In this document: positions 20,322-29,818 of the stretch, in pieces
Numbering within the stretch: the stretch's first letter is position 1
Layout: each line of letters begins with the position of its first letter
From: Rhizobium sp. ACO-34A
GTDB taxonomy: Bacteria > Pseudomonadota > Alphaproteobacteria > Rhizobiales > Rhizobiaceae
Direction of reading: 5' to 3'
Assembly: GCA_002600635.1 (NCBI GenBank)
Contig: CP021371.1
Span: 4,300,001 to 4,364,000, forward strand
DNA length: 64,000 nucleotides
The notes under the pieces: model-generated
What the model saw: only the letters and a program-made list of their open reading frames with translations
What the model was told of the DNA's origin: nothing
Databases searched by the model: none
Program-made: the position numbers and the translations under genes

Positions 20322-21203
20322 ATGGAAAGGCTTTTCGACGACCGGCTGATTGCCGCCAACCGCAGGCGCGCGCTTTCCGCCAAGACCGATGGGGCCGATT
20401 TCCTGCTGCAGATCGCCGCCAGCGAAATCGCCGAACGCCTGTCGCTGGTCGAGCGCCGTTTCGAGGATGCTGTCGAACTGCATGGCGCAACCGGTCTGAC
20501 CGCCCGCGCTGCACTTGCGACCGGCAAGATCGATCGACTGGAACGTATCGAGGTTACTCCCGACCAAACCTCCGGCGAAGAGGCCGTTCGCGAGGCAGCA
20601 TGGGAAACGGTGCCGCTGGAACCCCAGTCGGTCAATCTGGTGCTCTCTCCCCTGTCGCTGCATCTCACCAATGACACGCCTGGCATGCTCGTGCAGATAC
20701 GCCGCGCCCTCAAGCCCGACGGCCTGTTCCTCGCGGCCATTCCGGGAGCGGGCACACTTGCCGAGCTACGCGACGTCCTGCTCGCGGCGGAGGTGGAGCT
20801 CTATGGCGGCGCCAGCCCCCGTGTCATACCCTTTGCCGATATCCGTGACATCGGCGGCCTGCTGCAGCGCACCGGCTTCGCCCTGCCAGTCATCGATGAG
20901 GAAAGTTACACGGTCCGCTATGATTCGATCTTCCCGCTCATGCGGGACCTGCGGGTCATGGGCATGAGCAATCCACTGCTCGGGCGCAGCCGCAAGCCGG
21001 TGAGCAAGTCATTCTTCCTGAGGGCAGCAGAGCTTTACGCCGAACGCTATTCAGATCCGGACGGACGTATCCGCGCGACCTTCTCCATCATTTATGTATC
21101 TGGATGGGCAGCGCATGAAAGCCAGCAGAAGCCGCTGAAGCCGGGATCCGCGAAAATGCGGCTCGCCGACGCGCTCGATCCGAACCGCAAGCTTGTGGAA
21201 TGA
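20322..21203 (+). CDS. BioC/NDUFAF5-like SAM-dependent methyltransferase
   Basis: 293 residues. The opening (MERLFDDRLIAANRRRALS) and the central VNLVLSPLSLHLTNDTPGML, IRRALKPDGLFLAAIPG match the alphaproteobacterial group related to mitochondrial NDUFAF5, which modifies a complex I subunit. The usual glycine-rich SAM loop is weak (ELHGATGLTA), so activity should be tested. AGAGGA precedes the ATG. Confidence 0.85.
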   Translation: MERLFDDRLIAANRRRALSAKTDGADFLLQIAASEIAERLSLVERRFEDAVELHGATGLTARAALATGKIDRLERIEVTPDQTSGEEAVREAAWETVPLEPQSVNLVLSPLSLHLTNDTPGMLVQIRRALKPDGLFLAAIPGAGTLAELRDVLLAAEVELYGGASPRVIPFADIRDIGGLLQRTGFALPVIDEESYTVRYDSIFPLMRDLRVMGMSNPLLGRSRKPVSKSFFLRAAELYAERYSDPDGRIRATFSIIYVSGWAAHESQQKPLKPGSAKMRLADALDPNRKLVE

Positions 21204-21212
21204 CGATCCGGC

Positions 21213-21386
21213 TCAGTTGCCGGCACCCGTCACATTCGTTTCGATCGTACCGAACATGTTCTGAAGCGAACCGCTGAACGCGCCAAAACCACCGATCAAC
21301 GCGGCCCCCATGATTGCCGCCAGCAATCCATATTCGATAGCGGTCGCGCCCTGTCGGTCTGCAAGGAATTTCCGGACGAGATGCAT
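21213..21386 (-). CDS. Flp family type IVb pilin
   Basis: 57 residues. The prepilin-peptidase site RQG|ATAIEYGLLAAI is intact, followed by a single hydrophobic helix typical of Flp/Tad pilins. The subunit would be cut by a TadV/CpaA-type peptidase and assembled by a Tad machine into adhesive pili. No cpa/tad gene lies in this window, so this copy is detached from the assembly operon. Confidence 0.93.
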   Translation of the reverse strand: MHLVRKFLADRQGATAIEYGLLAAIMGAALIGGFGAFSGSLQNMFGTIETNVTGAGN

Positions 21387-21447
21387 TTCGTCTCCCGCGA
21401 GTGTTGACCGAACGGCCGAGAAATTATGACTTGTCTGAAATATCTGA

Positions 21448-21765
21448 TCAGCACCCGTCGGCGCCATAACCATCGACGATGCAAACCGATCCTGGTGTTT
21501 TCTGAAGAACGCTGCGACGGATTGTATAGCGCTTGCCGTTATCCGACCGGTTGATCGACCCTGTGCTGAGCATATCGTATTCGTCCGGCTGGAAGGCAAG
21601 GCTCTTTCGTTCCGTCTTTCCGGCGAGCATCGGCGTCAAGACAAGCGACAGCGCAATCACCGCCGTGCCGAACAGCAAGGCGATATTCAAAACCCCGGTT
21701 TTTCCCGACTTTTGCGAAGACCGCTCTCTCGACCGGACGGTCTTCCAGAAATCCTCGTTTACCAT
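21448..21765 (-). CDS. Small single-pass membrane protein, unknown
   Basis: 105 residues. A basic N-terminus (MVNEDFWKTVRSRERS) precedes one hydrophobic segment (LNIALLFGTAVIALSLVLTPML) and an ~50-residue outer tail ending with two cysteines (CIVDGYGADGC). The start is chosen from TGGAG six bases upstream. It lies 61 bases before the pilin gene on the same strand and behind the CtrA-type box at 21834-21860, so a pilus- or cell-cycle-linked role is possible. I do not recognise the family. Confidence 0.75.
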   Translation of the reverse strand: MVNEDFWKTVRSRERSSQKSGKTGVLNIALLFGTAVIALSLVLTPMLAGKTERKSLAFQPDEYDMLSTGSINRSDNGKRYTIRRSVLQKTPGSVCIVDGYGADGC

Positions 21766-21833
21766 GACACGCTCCACGCACGCTCTAACGCATGAACAGA
21801 AGCGAGCTTTGCCTGAGGGTGATAAACTTTGGG

Positions 21834-21860
21834 TTAAGAACGTCCTTAAAACGTCCTTAA
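21834..21860 (-). promoter_or_regulatory. Overlapping CtrA-type boxes upstream of the pilin cluster
   Basis: TTAA-N7-TTAA at 21846-21860 matches the CtrA consensus spacing. A second TTAA-N8-TTAA at 21834-21849 overlaps it and is nearly palindromic around ACGT. The two arise from a perfect 11-base tandem duplication of AACGTCCTTAA. The site ends 69 bases before the start of the small membrane protein gene. Confidence 0.5.
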
Positions 21861-21873
21861 ACTGTAGGATATC

Positions 21874-22287
21874 CTAAAGCAGATCCTGCAGAAAGGGAAT
21901 GAGCGGCTCGTCAGCCGGCGGCATGGAGTAATCGCGCAACGCCTGGGGACGCACCCACTTGATGGCCTGTCCTTCCTTGCCGTGGGCAATACCCTCGTAA
22001 CGACGGCAGACGAAGAGCGGCATCAGCAGATGAAATTTCTCGTATGTGTGGCTGGCAAATGTCAGCGGCGCAAGGCACGCAACCTTGGTCGTGATGCCGA
22101 TTTCCTCTTCCATCTCCCGGATCAGTGTCTCCTCGGGCGTCTCACCCGGCTCGACCTTGCCGCCCGGAAATTCCCACAGGCCGGCCAGCGACTTGCCTTC
22201 CGGCCTCTGGGCCAGAAGGATACGGCCATCGCTGTCGATCAGCGCACAGGCCGCAACGAGAAGGATCGGCTTTTTCCCGTCGCTCAT
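21874..22287 (-). CDS. mutT: MutT-like Nudix NTP pyrophosphohydrolase
   Basis: 137 residues. A complete Nudix box, GKVEPGETPEETLIREMEEE, follows the LWEFPGG motif. MutT-type enzymes hydrolyse 8-oxo-dGTP and so prevent A:T to C:G mutation. The ATG overlaps the stop of the upstream GNAT gene by four bases (ATGA). Confidence 0.93.
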   Translation of the reverse strand: MSDGKKPILLVAACALIDSDGRILLAQRPEGKSLAGLWEFPGGKVEPGETPEETLIREMEEEIGITTKVACLAPLTFASHTYEKFHLLMPLFVCRRYEGIAHGKEGQAIKWVRPQALRDYSMPPADEPLIPFLQDLL

Positions 22288-23063
22288 GCGTCTTTTCCCT
22301 TGCGCCAGTAATGGTAGCGATAGGCTTCCGTGAAGCCGAGCTTGTGGTAGAGGGCGATTGCAGGCTCGTTGTCGGCAACGACCTGCAGCCAGGCGCGGCG
22401 AGCGCCCCGCATGCGAGCCCATCGCAAGGCCGCAGTCAGGATCTCGAGGCCGAGACCCTTGCGCCGCTGGTCGTCTGCGACCGCAAGCGACATGATGCCG
22501 GCAAGATCGTTGTCCTGAACGCAAAGCGTTGCCGCAACCGGTCCACGCTCGGCGGTCTCGATGAGGAAGAGACCCGTCGGCGGCTTGATCGCCCCGATGA
22601 TTTCGGCAAGCGCCGGCTTGAGGGCTGCATCCTCGCCCTGCAGTTCGAGGCTCGCATCGACATAGCGGCCGACATCATGGGTCGGCAGGTGATCGAGCGT
22701 ATCCGGCAGCACGATTTCCGCGAGATCGCAGGTCATCGTGAGGACATCCTCGAAGCACTCCCATCCCTCGGCTTCCAGATGATCGATCAGCAGCTTCGGC
22801 GCCAGCGGCGTCTGGCGGACGATCAGCGGACGACCGTAGGAAGCGAACTTCCGCCCGGCCTTTTCCAACCGGATCGCGATGTCGCGACTGTCTGAGGGAT
22901 CGAGCGCGACGATGCAGTTCAGCCGCTTGGACGGATGTCCGCCGGTCAGCCGGATCTGCCAGCTTCCGTCATATTGCACATTTGCCGCCGGCCAGGCCCG
23001 GAAGCCCACGGCTTCCAGCCGACGCACCAGCGGCAGATTATCTTCGAAGGGTACAGCGAGCAT
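22284..23063 (-). CDS. GNAT family N-acetyltransferase
   Basis: 259 residues. The C-terminal half is a GNAT fold with acetyl-CoA loop (VADDQRRKGLGLEILTAA) and the closing NEPAIALYHKLGFTEAYRYHYW. The N-terminal half looks like a diverged, second GNAT unit. It lies 8 bases after argJ and overlaps mutT. The substrate is unknown; neighbours give no clear hint. Confidence 0.9.
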   Translation of the reverse strand: MLAVPFEDNLPLVRRLEAVGFRAWPAANVQYDGSWQIRLTGGHPSKRLNCIVALDPSDSRDIAIRLEKAGRKFASYGRPLIVRQTPLAPKLLIDHLEAEGWECFEDVLTMTCDLAEIVLPDTLDHLPTHDVGRYVDASLELQGEDAALKPALAEIIGAIKPPTGLFLIETAERGPVAATLCVQDNDLAGIMSLAVADDQRRKGLGLEILTAALRWARMRGARRAWLQVVADNEPAIALYHKLGFTEAYRYHYWRKGKDA

Positions 23064-23071
23064 TCTGGTCG

Positions 23072-24313
23072 TCAGCTCCGGTAGTCGCCGTTGATCGCAA
23101 CATATTCCTTGGTGAGATCGCAGGTCCACACCGTGGCGCGACCATTGCCGAGGCCGATATCGACCTTCACCGGAATGTCCTGCTCCTTCATCACCGCAGT
23201 GGTCGCAGCTTCCGAATAGGCCGGATCCCGCTCGCCGTTGACGGCAACGCGGATGTCGCCGAACCAGATTGCCAGGCGGTCGCGGTCAGCCATTTCGCCG
23301 GACTTGCCGACGGCCATGACGATGCGGCCCCAATTCGCATCCTCGCCCGCAACAGCCGTCTTGACCAGAGGCGAATTGGCGATGGAAAGGGCGATTTTCT
23401 TGGCTGCCTGATCCGTTTCGGCACCGACGACGGTCACTTCGACCATCTTGCGGGCGCCTTCACCGTCGCGCACCACCTGGAGGGCAAGATCCTTCAGAAG
23501 ATCGTTCAGGGCAGTCTTGAAGCCGGACAGCGCCGGATCCTCAGCGGATTCGACCTTCTTCTGGCCGTCGGCAGCAGCAGCGCCTGTTGCAAACAGCAGA
23601 AGCGTGTCCGAGGTCGAGGTATCGCTGTCGACCGTCACCGAATTGAACGTCGGCTCGACGCCGGCGGAAAGAAGCGTCTGGAGTGCCGGGGCCGAGATAT
23701 CGGCATCCGTCACCACGAAGGACAGCATGGTCGCCATATCAGGCGCGATCATGCCGGCGCCCTTGGCGATACCGTTGATCGTCACCTTCACTCCGCCGAT
23801 CTCGGCCGAGCGGGTGGCGACCTTCGGATAGGTATCGGTGGTCATGATAGCCTTGGCGGCTTCCAGCCAGAAATCGCCGGTCGCGCCCTTTGCCATGTCG
23901 CCCAGAACGCCGGCGAACTTCGTCGCATCGAGCGGCTCGCCGATCACACCGGTGGAAGCGAGATAGATCTCGTTCTCCGCGCAACCGAGGGCAGCCGCAG
24001 CCGACTTCGCGGTAAGCTCCGTCGCCGTCCGGCCCTTGACGCCGGTAAACGCGTTCGCATTGCCGGAATTGACGACCACGCCGCGCGCCACGCCATGACC
24101 GAGGTTGGAGCGGCAGAAATCGACCGGAGCCGAAGGGCACTTCGACTTGGTGAAGACGCCGGCAACGGTCGCCGGACAATCGAAGGACATCAGCAGGACG
24201 TCAGTGCGGTTCTTGTACTTGATGCCTGCGGCAGCGGTCGACATGGACACGCCGCGGATCACCGGCATTTCGACATAGGATTTCGGAGCGAGGGGAGAAA
24301 CGGCTTCAGACAT
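23072..24313 (-). CDS. argJ: Bifunctional glutamate N-acetyltransferase / amino-acid acetyltransferase
   Basis: 413 residues. ArgJ moves the acetyl group from N-acetylornithine to glutamate in arginine synthesis, and bifunctional forms also use acetyl-CoA. The self-cleavage site is visible as [16 protein letters not shown], giving a catalytic N-terminal Thr. [12 protein letters not shown] and [10 protein letters not shown] are family signatures. Start MSEAVSPLA, with AGGTGAT just upstream. It follows the parvulin gene by 64 bases. Confidence 0.97.
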   Translation of the reverse strand: MSEAVSPLAPKSYVEMPVIRGVSMSTAAAGIKYKNRTDVLLMSFDCPATVAGVFTKSKCPSAPVDFCRSNLGHGVARGVVVNSGNANAFTGVKGRTATELTAKSAAAALGCAENEIYLASTGVIGEPLDATKFAGVLGDMAKGATGDFWLEAAKAIMTTDTYPKVATRSAEIGGVKVTINGIAKGAGMIAPDMATMLSFVVTDADISAPALQTLLSAGVEPTFNSVTVDSDTSTSDTLLLFATGAAAADGQKKVESAEDPALSGFKTALNDLLKDLALQVVRDGEGARKMVEVTVVGAETDQAAKKIALSIANSPLVKTAVAGEDANWGRIVMAVGKSGEMADRDRLAIWFGDIRVAVNGERDPAYSEAATTAVMKEQDIPVKVDIGLGNGRATVWTCDLTKEYVAINGDYRS

Positions 24314-24377
24314 CGATATCACCTGTAACAGGAAGGCCCGCAAGATGCGGGCCCAGGGATTTGAACGGAAACAGCGA

Positions 24378-25238
24378 TTACTGCTGCGGCTGCTCTTCCT
24401 GCTGCTTGTTCACATCCTCGTAGCCCTTGCGCAGGGCCTCGTCGACGATTTCGACCTTCTTTTCGGCCTTCGCCTTTTCGATGATCTCGAGGTACTTGTC
24501 GCGCATGACGAGCTGGCGGACCTGCGGGCCGACTTCTTCCAGGGTCGGCGGAGCGGCTTCGCGCTTGTCTTCGACCTTGATCACGTGGAAACCGAACTGC
24601 GTCTTGATCGGGGTCTTGGAATAGGTACCCTTCTCCATGGCGAAGGCGGCTTCCTCGAATTCCGGAACCATGCGGCCCTTGGTGAAGTAGCCGAGGTCGC
24701 CACCTTCCGACTTGTTCGGGTCGGTCGACTTTTCCTTGGCGAGTTCGACGAAGTCCTTGCCGGCGTCGAGCTGCTTGATGATGTCCTTGGCCTCTTCCTC
24801 GGTCTTGACGAGGATATGGCGGGCGCGAACCTCTTCCTGCTTCGGCAGGGCAGCGATTTCCTTCTCGTAGCGGGCCTTGACCTCGTCATCGGTGACGGCA
24901 TCCACGACGTGCTTCTTGAAGTAGAGGTTGTGAAGCTCGCGATCGGCGATATAGGCCATGCGGCGCTGGTATTCCGGATCGTCCTTCAGGCCTTCGCCGA
25001 CAGCGTTGCCTGCGAGCAGCTTGACGTCGATGGCGCCGGAAAGGGCTGCAACCTTCTTCTGCTCTTCCGGAAGCTGGGAAAGCTGCGGATCGAGATTGGC
25101 GACGGCAAGATCGAGTTCCGACTGGGTAATGGTGAGATCGCCGACCTTGGCGACGACGGCGTCTTCGGCCAGAACCTGGTTCTGGAGCCCGATCAGAGCA
25201 ACGCAGGCGGCAAGGGCGAGTTTATGAAAGCGAAGCAT
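24378..25238 (-). CDS. Periplasmic parvulin-type peptidyl-prolyl isomerase
   Basis: 286 residues. A signal peptide ([17 protein letters not shown]...VLA|ED) precedes a SurA-N-like helical region. A parvulin domain lies at about 135-230 ([44 protein letters not shown]). It folds exported or outer-membrane proteins in the periplasm. It is divergent from secA, a frequent rhizobial arrangement that joins export and folding. The Gln-rich tail is unremarkable. Confidence 0.94.
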   Translation of the reverse strand: MLRFHKLALAACVALIGLQNQVLAEDAVVAKVGDLTITQSELDLAVANLDPQLSQLPEEQKKVAALSGAIDVKLLAGNAVGEGLKDDPEYQRRMAYIADRELHNLYFKKHVVDAVTDDEVKARYEKEIAALPKQEEVRARHILVKTEEEAKDIIKQLDAGKDFVELAKEKSTDPNKSEGGDLGYFTKGRMVPEFEEAAFAMEKGTYSKTPIKTQFGFHVIKVEDKREAAPPTLEEVGPQVRQLVMRDKYLEIIEKAKAEKKVEIVDEALRKGYEDVNKQQEEQPQQ

Positions 25239-25338
25239 GTGAAACCTTTCGGATGGGGAACCGTTTCTTGACCGTTCGAATCGGGCGAAAAATTGTCCAA
25301 AGCACGGTAGACCAAGCGTTTGCGGCCAAGCTGCGCCG

Positions 25339-25367
25339 TTGACATCATTCGACCCCCCTCTTATCTG
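25339..25367 (+). promoter_or_regulatory. Sigma-70 type promoter of secA
   Basis: TTGACA (25339-25344), a 17-base spacer, then TATCTG (25362-25367). It lies 114 bases before the secA ATG and faces it. Near-consensus by eye. Confidence 0.6.
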
Positions 25368-25480
25368 TCACGCAACCGCGCGTCCAGAGCCGTTTCCGGG
25401 CCTCCCGTGCCTGCGTGCCGAATTTCGGCCGGCGATCAGGATACGCAACGAATATGACGAAGGTCAGAAAGGACCATCGA

Positions 25481-28186
25481 ATGGTCAGTCTCGGTGGGCT
25501 CGCCCGCAAACTCTTCGGATCGGCCAATGAGCGCCGCGTTCGCTCGTATCAGCCGAAGGTGGCGGCTATTGCCGCGCTGGAAGACCAGATGAAAGCGCTC
25601 TCCGACGAGGCACTCTCCGGCAAGACCCAGGAATTCCGCAAGCTGCTCGCCGACGGCAAGACGCTGGACGATATTCTGGTTCCGGCCTTTGCCGTTGCCC
25701 GCGAGGCCTCCCGCCGCGCACTCGGCATGCGTCCCTTTGACGTACAGCTCATCGGCGCGATGATCCTGAATGACAATGCCATCGCCGAAATGAAGACCGG
25801 TGAAGGCAAGACGCTCGTGGCAACGCTCGCCGTCTACCTCAACGCACTTGCCGGTCGCGGCGTCCACGTCGTTACCGTCAACGACTACCTCGCCAAGCGC
25901 GACGCCACCACGATGAGCAAGCTCTACGGCTTCCTCGGGCTGACCACCGGTGTCATCGTTCATGGCCTGACCGATGAGGAACGCCGCACGGCATACCTCT
26001 GCGACATCACCTACGCGACCAACAACGAACTCGGCTTCGATTATCTTCGCGATAACATGAAGTACGAGCGCAACCAGATGGTTCAGCGCGACCACGCTTT
26101 CGCGATCGTCGACGAAGTCGACTCCATTCTGGTCGATGAAGCCCGCACTCCGCTGATCATTTCCGGTCCGCTGGACGACCGCTCCGATCTCTACAACACC
26201 ATCGACGCCTTCATTCCGATGCTGTCGGACGAAGATTACGAAATTGATGAAAAGCAGCGTTCGGCCAACTTCTCCGAAATCGGTACCGAAAAGCTCGAGA
26301 ACCTGCTCCGTCAGGCCGGCCTGCTGAAAGGCGAGTCGCTCTACGACGTCGAGAACGTCTCCATCGTCCATCACATCAACAATGCCTTGAAGGCCCACAA
26401 GCTCTTCCAGCGCGATAAGGACTACATCGTCCGCAACGGCGAAATCGTCATCATCGACGAGTTTACCGGCCGCATGATGCCCGGCCGCCGTTACTCGGAA
26501 GGCCAGCACCAGGCGCTTGAAGCCAAGGAAAAGGTGCAGATCCAGCCCGAGAACCAGACGCTCGCCTCGATCACCTTCCAGAACTATTTCCGCATGTACG
26601 ACAAGCTTGCCGGCATGACCGGTACGGCTGCGACCGAAGCGGAAGAATTCGCCAACATCTACGGTCTGGACGTGATCGAGGTTCCGACCAACCTGCCGAT
26701 CCAGCGTATCGACGAGGACGACGAGGTCTACCGGACCTTCGAGGAGAAGTTCACGGCGATCATCGGTGAAATCAAGGCCGCGCACGAGCGCAACCAGCCG
26801 GTTCTGGTCGGCACGACCTCTATCGAGAAGTCCGAGCTTCTGGCCAACCTCCTGAAGAAATCCGGCTTCGACAAGTTCCAGGTTCTGAACGCCCGCTACC
26901 ACGAGCAGGAAGCCTACATCGTCTCGCAGGCCGGTGTGCCGGGCGCCGTGACCATCGCCACCAACATGGCCGGCCGCGGTACCGACATCCAGCTCGGCGG
27001 CAATATCGACATGCGCCTCGAGCGCGAACTGGAAGGCATGGAGCCAGGCCCCGAGCTTGACGCCAAGGAACAGGCCATCCGCGAGGAAGTGAAGAAGCTC
27101 AAGGCAGAGGCGCTTGCCGCCGGCGGCCTTTACGTCATCGCGACCGAGCGCCACGAAAGCCGGCGTATCGACAACCAGCTTCGCGGCCGTTCCGGCCGTC
27201 AGGGCGACCCGGGTCGCTCGAAGTTCTACCTGTCGCTTCAGGACGACCTGATGCGCATCTTCGGCTCCGACCGCATGGACTCGATGCTGCAGAAGCTCGG
27301 CCTCAAGGACGGCGAGGCAATCGTCCATCCCTGGATCAACAAGGCTCTGGAACGCGCCCAGAAGAAGGTCGAAGCTCGGAACTTCGACATCCGCAAGAAC
27401 CTGCTCAAGTATGACGACGTGCTGAACGACCAGCGCAAGGTTATCTTCGAGCAGCGCATCGAGCTGATGGACGCCACCGACGTTTCCAGCACGATCACCG
27501 ACATGCGCCACGAGGTCATCGAAACCATGGTGCGCATCCATATTCCCGAGCGCGCCTATGCCGAGCAGTGGGATGTCGCGGGGCTGAAGGAGAAGGTCGC
27601 AACAACCCTCAACCTCGACCTGCCGATCGAGCAGTGGGCAACGGAAGAAGGCATTGCCGAAGACGACATCGTCACCCGTATCACCGAGGCAGCCGACAAG
27701 GCCGCGGCCGAGAAGGCGGAACGTTTCGGCCCGGAGATCACGGCCTATGTCGAACGCTCGATCATACTGCAGACCATCGACAATCTCTGGCGCGAGCACA
27801 TCGTCAACCTCGACCACCTGCGCTCCGTCGTCGGTTTCCGCGGTTACGCCCAGCGCGACCCGTTGCAGGAGTACAAAGCTGAGGCCTTCGAACTCTTCCA
27901 GGCTCTGCTCGCCAACCTGCGCGACGCCGTGACCATGCAGATGTCCCGCGTCGAGATCGTGCGCGAAGCGCCGCCAGCGCCGACCCTGCCGGTCATGGAA
28001 GGACACCACGTCGACGCCAGCACCGGCGAGGACGATTTCGACGAGAGCGCTGCAAACTACGTCGCTCCGGAAGACCGCAATCCGCAGGACCCCACCACTT
28101 GGGGCCGCGTCGGCCGCAACGAGCCGTGCCCCTGCGGTTCCGGCAAGAAATACAAGCATTGCCACGGCACATTCGAAAACGCCTGA
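25481..28186 (+). CDS. secA: Preprotein translocase ATPase SecA
   Basis: 901 residues, normal for Alphaproteobacteria. It has Walker A ([13 protein letters not shown]), DEVDS/DEAR motor motifs ([16 protein letters not shown]), [20 protein letters not shown], and the C-terminal zinc finger [12 protein letters not shown] that binds SecB and phospholipid. It drives unfolded preproteins through SecYEG. The start [19 protein letters not shown] matches the conserved N-terminus; in-frame ATGs at 25415 and 25454 lie upstream and are rejected. Confidence 0.98.
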   Translation: MVSLGGLARKLFGSANERRVRSYQPKVAAIAALEDQMKALSDEALSGKTQEFRKLLADGKTLDDILVPAFAVAREASRRALGMRPFDVQLIGAMILNDNAIAEMKTGEGKTLVATLAVYLNALAGRGVHVVTVNDYLAKRDATTMSKLYGFLGLTTGVIVHGLTDEERRTAYLCDITYATNNELGFDYLRDNMKYERNQMVQRDHAFAIVDEVDSILVDEARTPLIISGPLDDRSDLYNTIDAFIPMLSDEDYEIDEKQRSANFSEIGTEKLENLLRQAGLLKGESLYDVENVSIVHHINNALKAHKLFQRDKDYIVRNGEIVIIDEFTGRMMPGRRYSEGQHQALEAKEKVQIQPENQTLASITFQNYFRMYDKLAGMTGTAATEAEEFANIYGLDVIEVPTNLPIQRIDEDDEVYRTFEEKFTAIIGEIKAAHERNQPVLVGTTSIEKSELLANLLKKSGFDKFQVLNARYHEQEAYIVSQAGVPGAVTIATNMAGRGTDIQLGGNIDMRLERELEGMEPGPELDAKEQAIREEVKKLKAEALAAGGLYVIATERHESRRIDNQLRGRSGRQGDPGRSKFYLSLQDDLMRIFGSDRMDSMLQKLGLKDGEAIVHPWINKALERAQKKVEARNFDIRKNLLKYDDVLNDQRKVIFEQRIELMDATDVSSTITDMRHEVIETMVRIHIPERAYAEQWDVAGLKEKVATTLNLDLPIEQWATEEGIAEDDIVTRITEAADKAAAEKAERFGPEITAYVERSIILQTIDNLWREHIVNLDHLRSVVGFRGYAQRDPLQEYKAEAFELFQALLANLRDAVTMQMSRVEIVREAPPAPTLPVMEGHHVDASTGEDDFDESAANYVAPEDRNPQDPTTWGRVGRNEPCPCGSGKKYKHCHGTFENA

Positions 28187-28212
28187 ACGGGCAACAATGC
28201 GAAAAGACAGTC

Positions 28213-28245
28213 AAGGCGGCCTTCTGGCCGCCTTTTTCTTTTTCA
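28213..28245 (+). terminator. Intrinsic terminator of secA
   Basis: AAGGCGGCC stem (9 bp) with TTCT loop, followed by TTTCTTTTTC. It lies 27 bases after the secA stop. Confidence 0.85.
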
Positions 28246-28413
28246 ACACCACGGAAAATCAACGAAATCTATTCTTCCCAACAGGTGGAAAGACCCATCA
28301 CACCCTGTTGATGCAGGTAAACCCGGGACGATAGGCAAACCGTTTCTTAACCCTGATCTGACAACAGTGCGGCATTGTTGTTTTGCGTTTTCAATGGGCC
28401 GTGCGTGTCGATA

Positions 28414-29817
28414 ATGGCGGTTGTCCAGACAGCGGAGAGAATACTGCCGACCGGCCTGCATCCGGCGATGCGCAAACTCGTTGCCGCCTTTACCGGAGCC
28501 GACGAAATTGCCCGCGCCCAGAGGATGGCGCTCATTGCCTTCGCCATACGGGTCGTCTCCGCCGCAATCGCCTTCGTTTCCCAGATCATCCAGGCCCGGA
28601 TCATGGGCGAGTTCGAATACGGTATCTTCGTATTCGTCTGGGTTCTGGTGGTGTTGTTCGGCAACCTCTCCTGCCTCGGTTTCCACACGACGGTCATCCG
28701 CTTCCTGCCGCAATACGACGCCCGCGACGAACACGATGAGATCCGCGGCCTGACCATGACGGCTCGCGTCTTCGCCATGTCCTCGGCAAGCCTGCTCGCA
28801 GTGATCGGCTTCGCCGTGCTCATGCTCTTCGGCGACGCGATCGAGGCCTATTACATCCTGCCGCTGTTTCTGGGGCTGTTCGCCCTGCCGATGATCGCGC
28901 TCGGCGATGTGCTGGACGGTACGGCGCGCGCCAACAGCTGGCCGGTGGCGGCACTCAGCCCCACTTACATCGTCCGGCCGCTGCTCATCCTGCTTTTCAT
29001 GATCGCCGCCGTCTGGGCCGGCGCTCCACATACGGCGACGACAGCCATGCAGGCCGCACTGGCCGCGACCTATGTCACCACCCTCACCCAGCTCCTGACG
29101 ATCGACCGCCGTCTGCAGAAGCGCTTCGTCGCCGGTCCTCGCAAGATCGATTTTCTTGCCTGGTTCAAGGTGGCCCTGCCGATCTTTCTTATCGAAGGCT
29201 TCGGCTTCCTGCTGACCAACTCGGACGTCGTCGTGGTCGGCCTCTATCTCGATCCCGATCAAGTGGCGATCTACTTTGCCGCGGCGAAGACCATGGCGCT
29301 GGTCCAGTTCGTCTATTTCGCCGTGAAAGCGGCCGCTGCCCCACGCTTCTCCTCCATGGTCGCGGCCCATGATCTTCGCCATCTCGCCGCCTTCGCCGGC
29401 CAGACGACCCGTTGGGCCTTCTGGCCTTCGCTGCTCGTTGGCCTTGCCGTTCTGGCCGTCGGCGAATTCCTGCTGGCATTGTTCGGCCCAGTCTTCACAG
29501 CCGGCTATGTATTGATGGCAATCCTCTTCGCCGGCAGCCTCTCGAAGGCACTTGTCGGTCCGGGCGAGGTGCTCCTGACCATGACGGGCCACCAGAAACT
29601 TTGCGTCTTCCTTTATGTCGGCGCACTCGCCGTCAATATTGGCCTCAACATCACGCTCATACCCCTCTTCGGACTGACGGGCGCGGCAGCCGCGACGGCG
29701 GCCGCAATGATGGCGGAGGCGCTGCTCCTGCACATCGCGGTTCGCCACGCACTCGGAATCGTCCTCTTTGCATTCGCCGACCCGTTGTCGATCCTGAACA
29801 AGACGAAGGCATCCTGA
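28414..29817 (+). CDS. Polysaccharide flippase (MATE/PST family membrane protein)
   Basis: 467 residues with about 12-14 hydrophobic helices and no soluble domain. Segments such as ARIMGEFEYGIFVFVWVLVVLFGN and NSDVVVVGLYLDPDQVAIYFAAAK match Wzx-like lipid-linked oligosaccharide flippases. It would move an envelope glycan intermediate across the inner membrane. The start MAVVQTAERILP has no strong ribosome-binding site; a TTG-led extension from 28375 is possible. The next gene begins one base after its stop, so the two form an operon. Confidence 0.88.
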   Translation: MAVVQTAERILPTGLHPAMRKLVAAFTGADEIARAQRMALIAFAIRVVSAAIAFVSQIIQARIMGEFEYGIFVFVWVLVVLFGNLSCLGFHTTVIRFLPQYDARDEHDEIRGLTMTARVFAMSSASLLAVIGFAVLMLFGDAIEAYYILPLFLGLFALPMIALGDVLDGTARANSWPVAALSPTYIVRPLLILLFMIAAVWAGAPHTATTAMQAALAATYVTTLTQLLTIDRRLQKRFVAGPRKIDFLAWFKVALPIFLIEGFGFLLTNSDVVVVGLYLDPDQVAIYFAAAKTMALVQFVYFAVKAAAAPRFSSMVAAHDLRHLAAFAGQTTRWAFWPSLLVGLAVLAVGEFLLALFGPVFTAGYVLMAILFAGSLSKALVGPGEVLLTMTGHQKLCVFLYVGALAVNIGLNITLIPLFGLTGAAAATAAAMMAEALLLHIAVRHALGIVLFAFADPLSILNKTKAS

Positions 29818-29818
29818 C

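Noticed and set aside
25436..28165. Open frame of about 900 codons opposite secA
   Set aside because: Antisense to an intact secA; composition is that of a GC-bias artefact.
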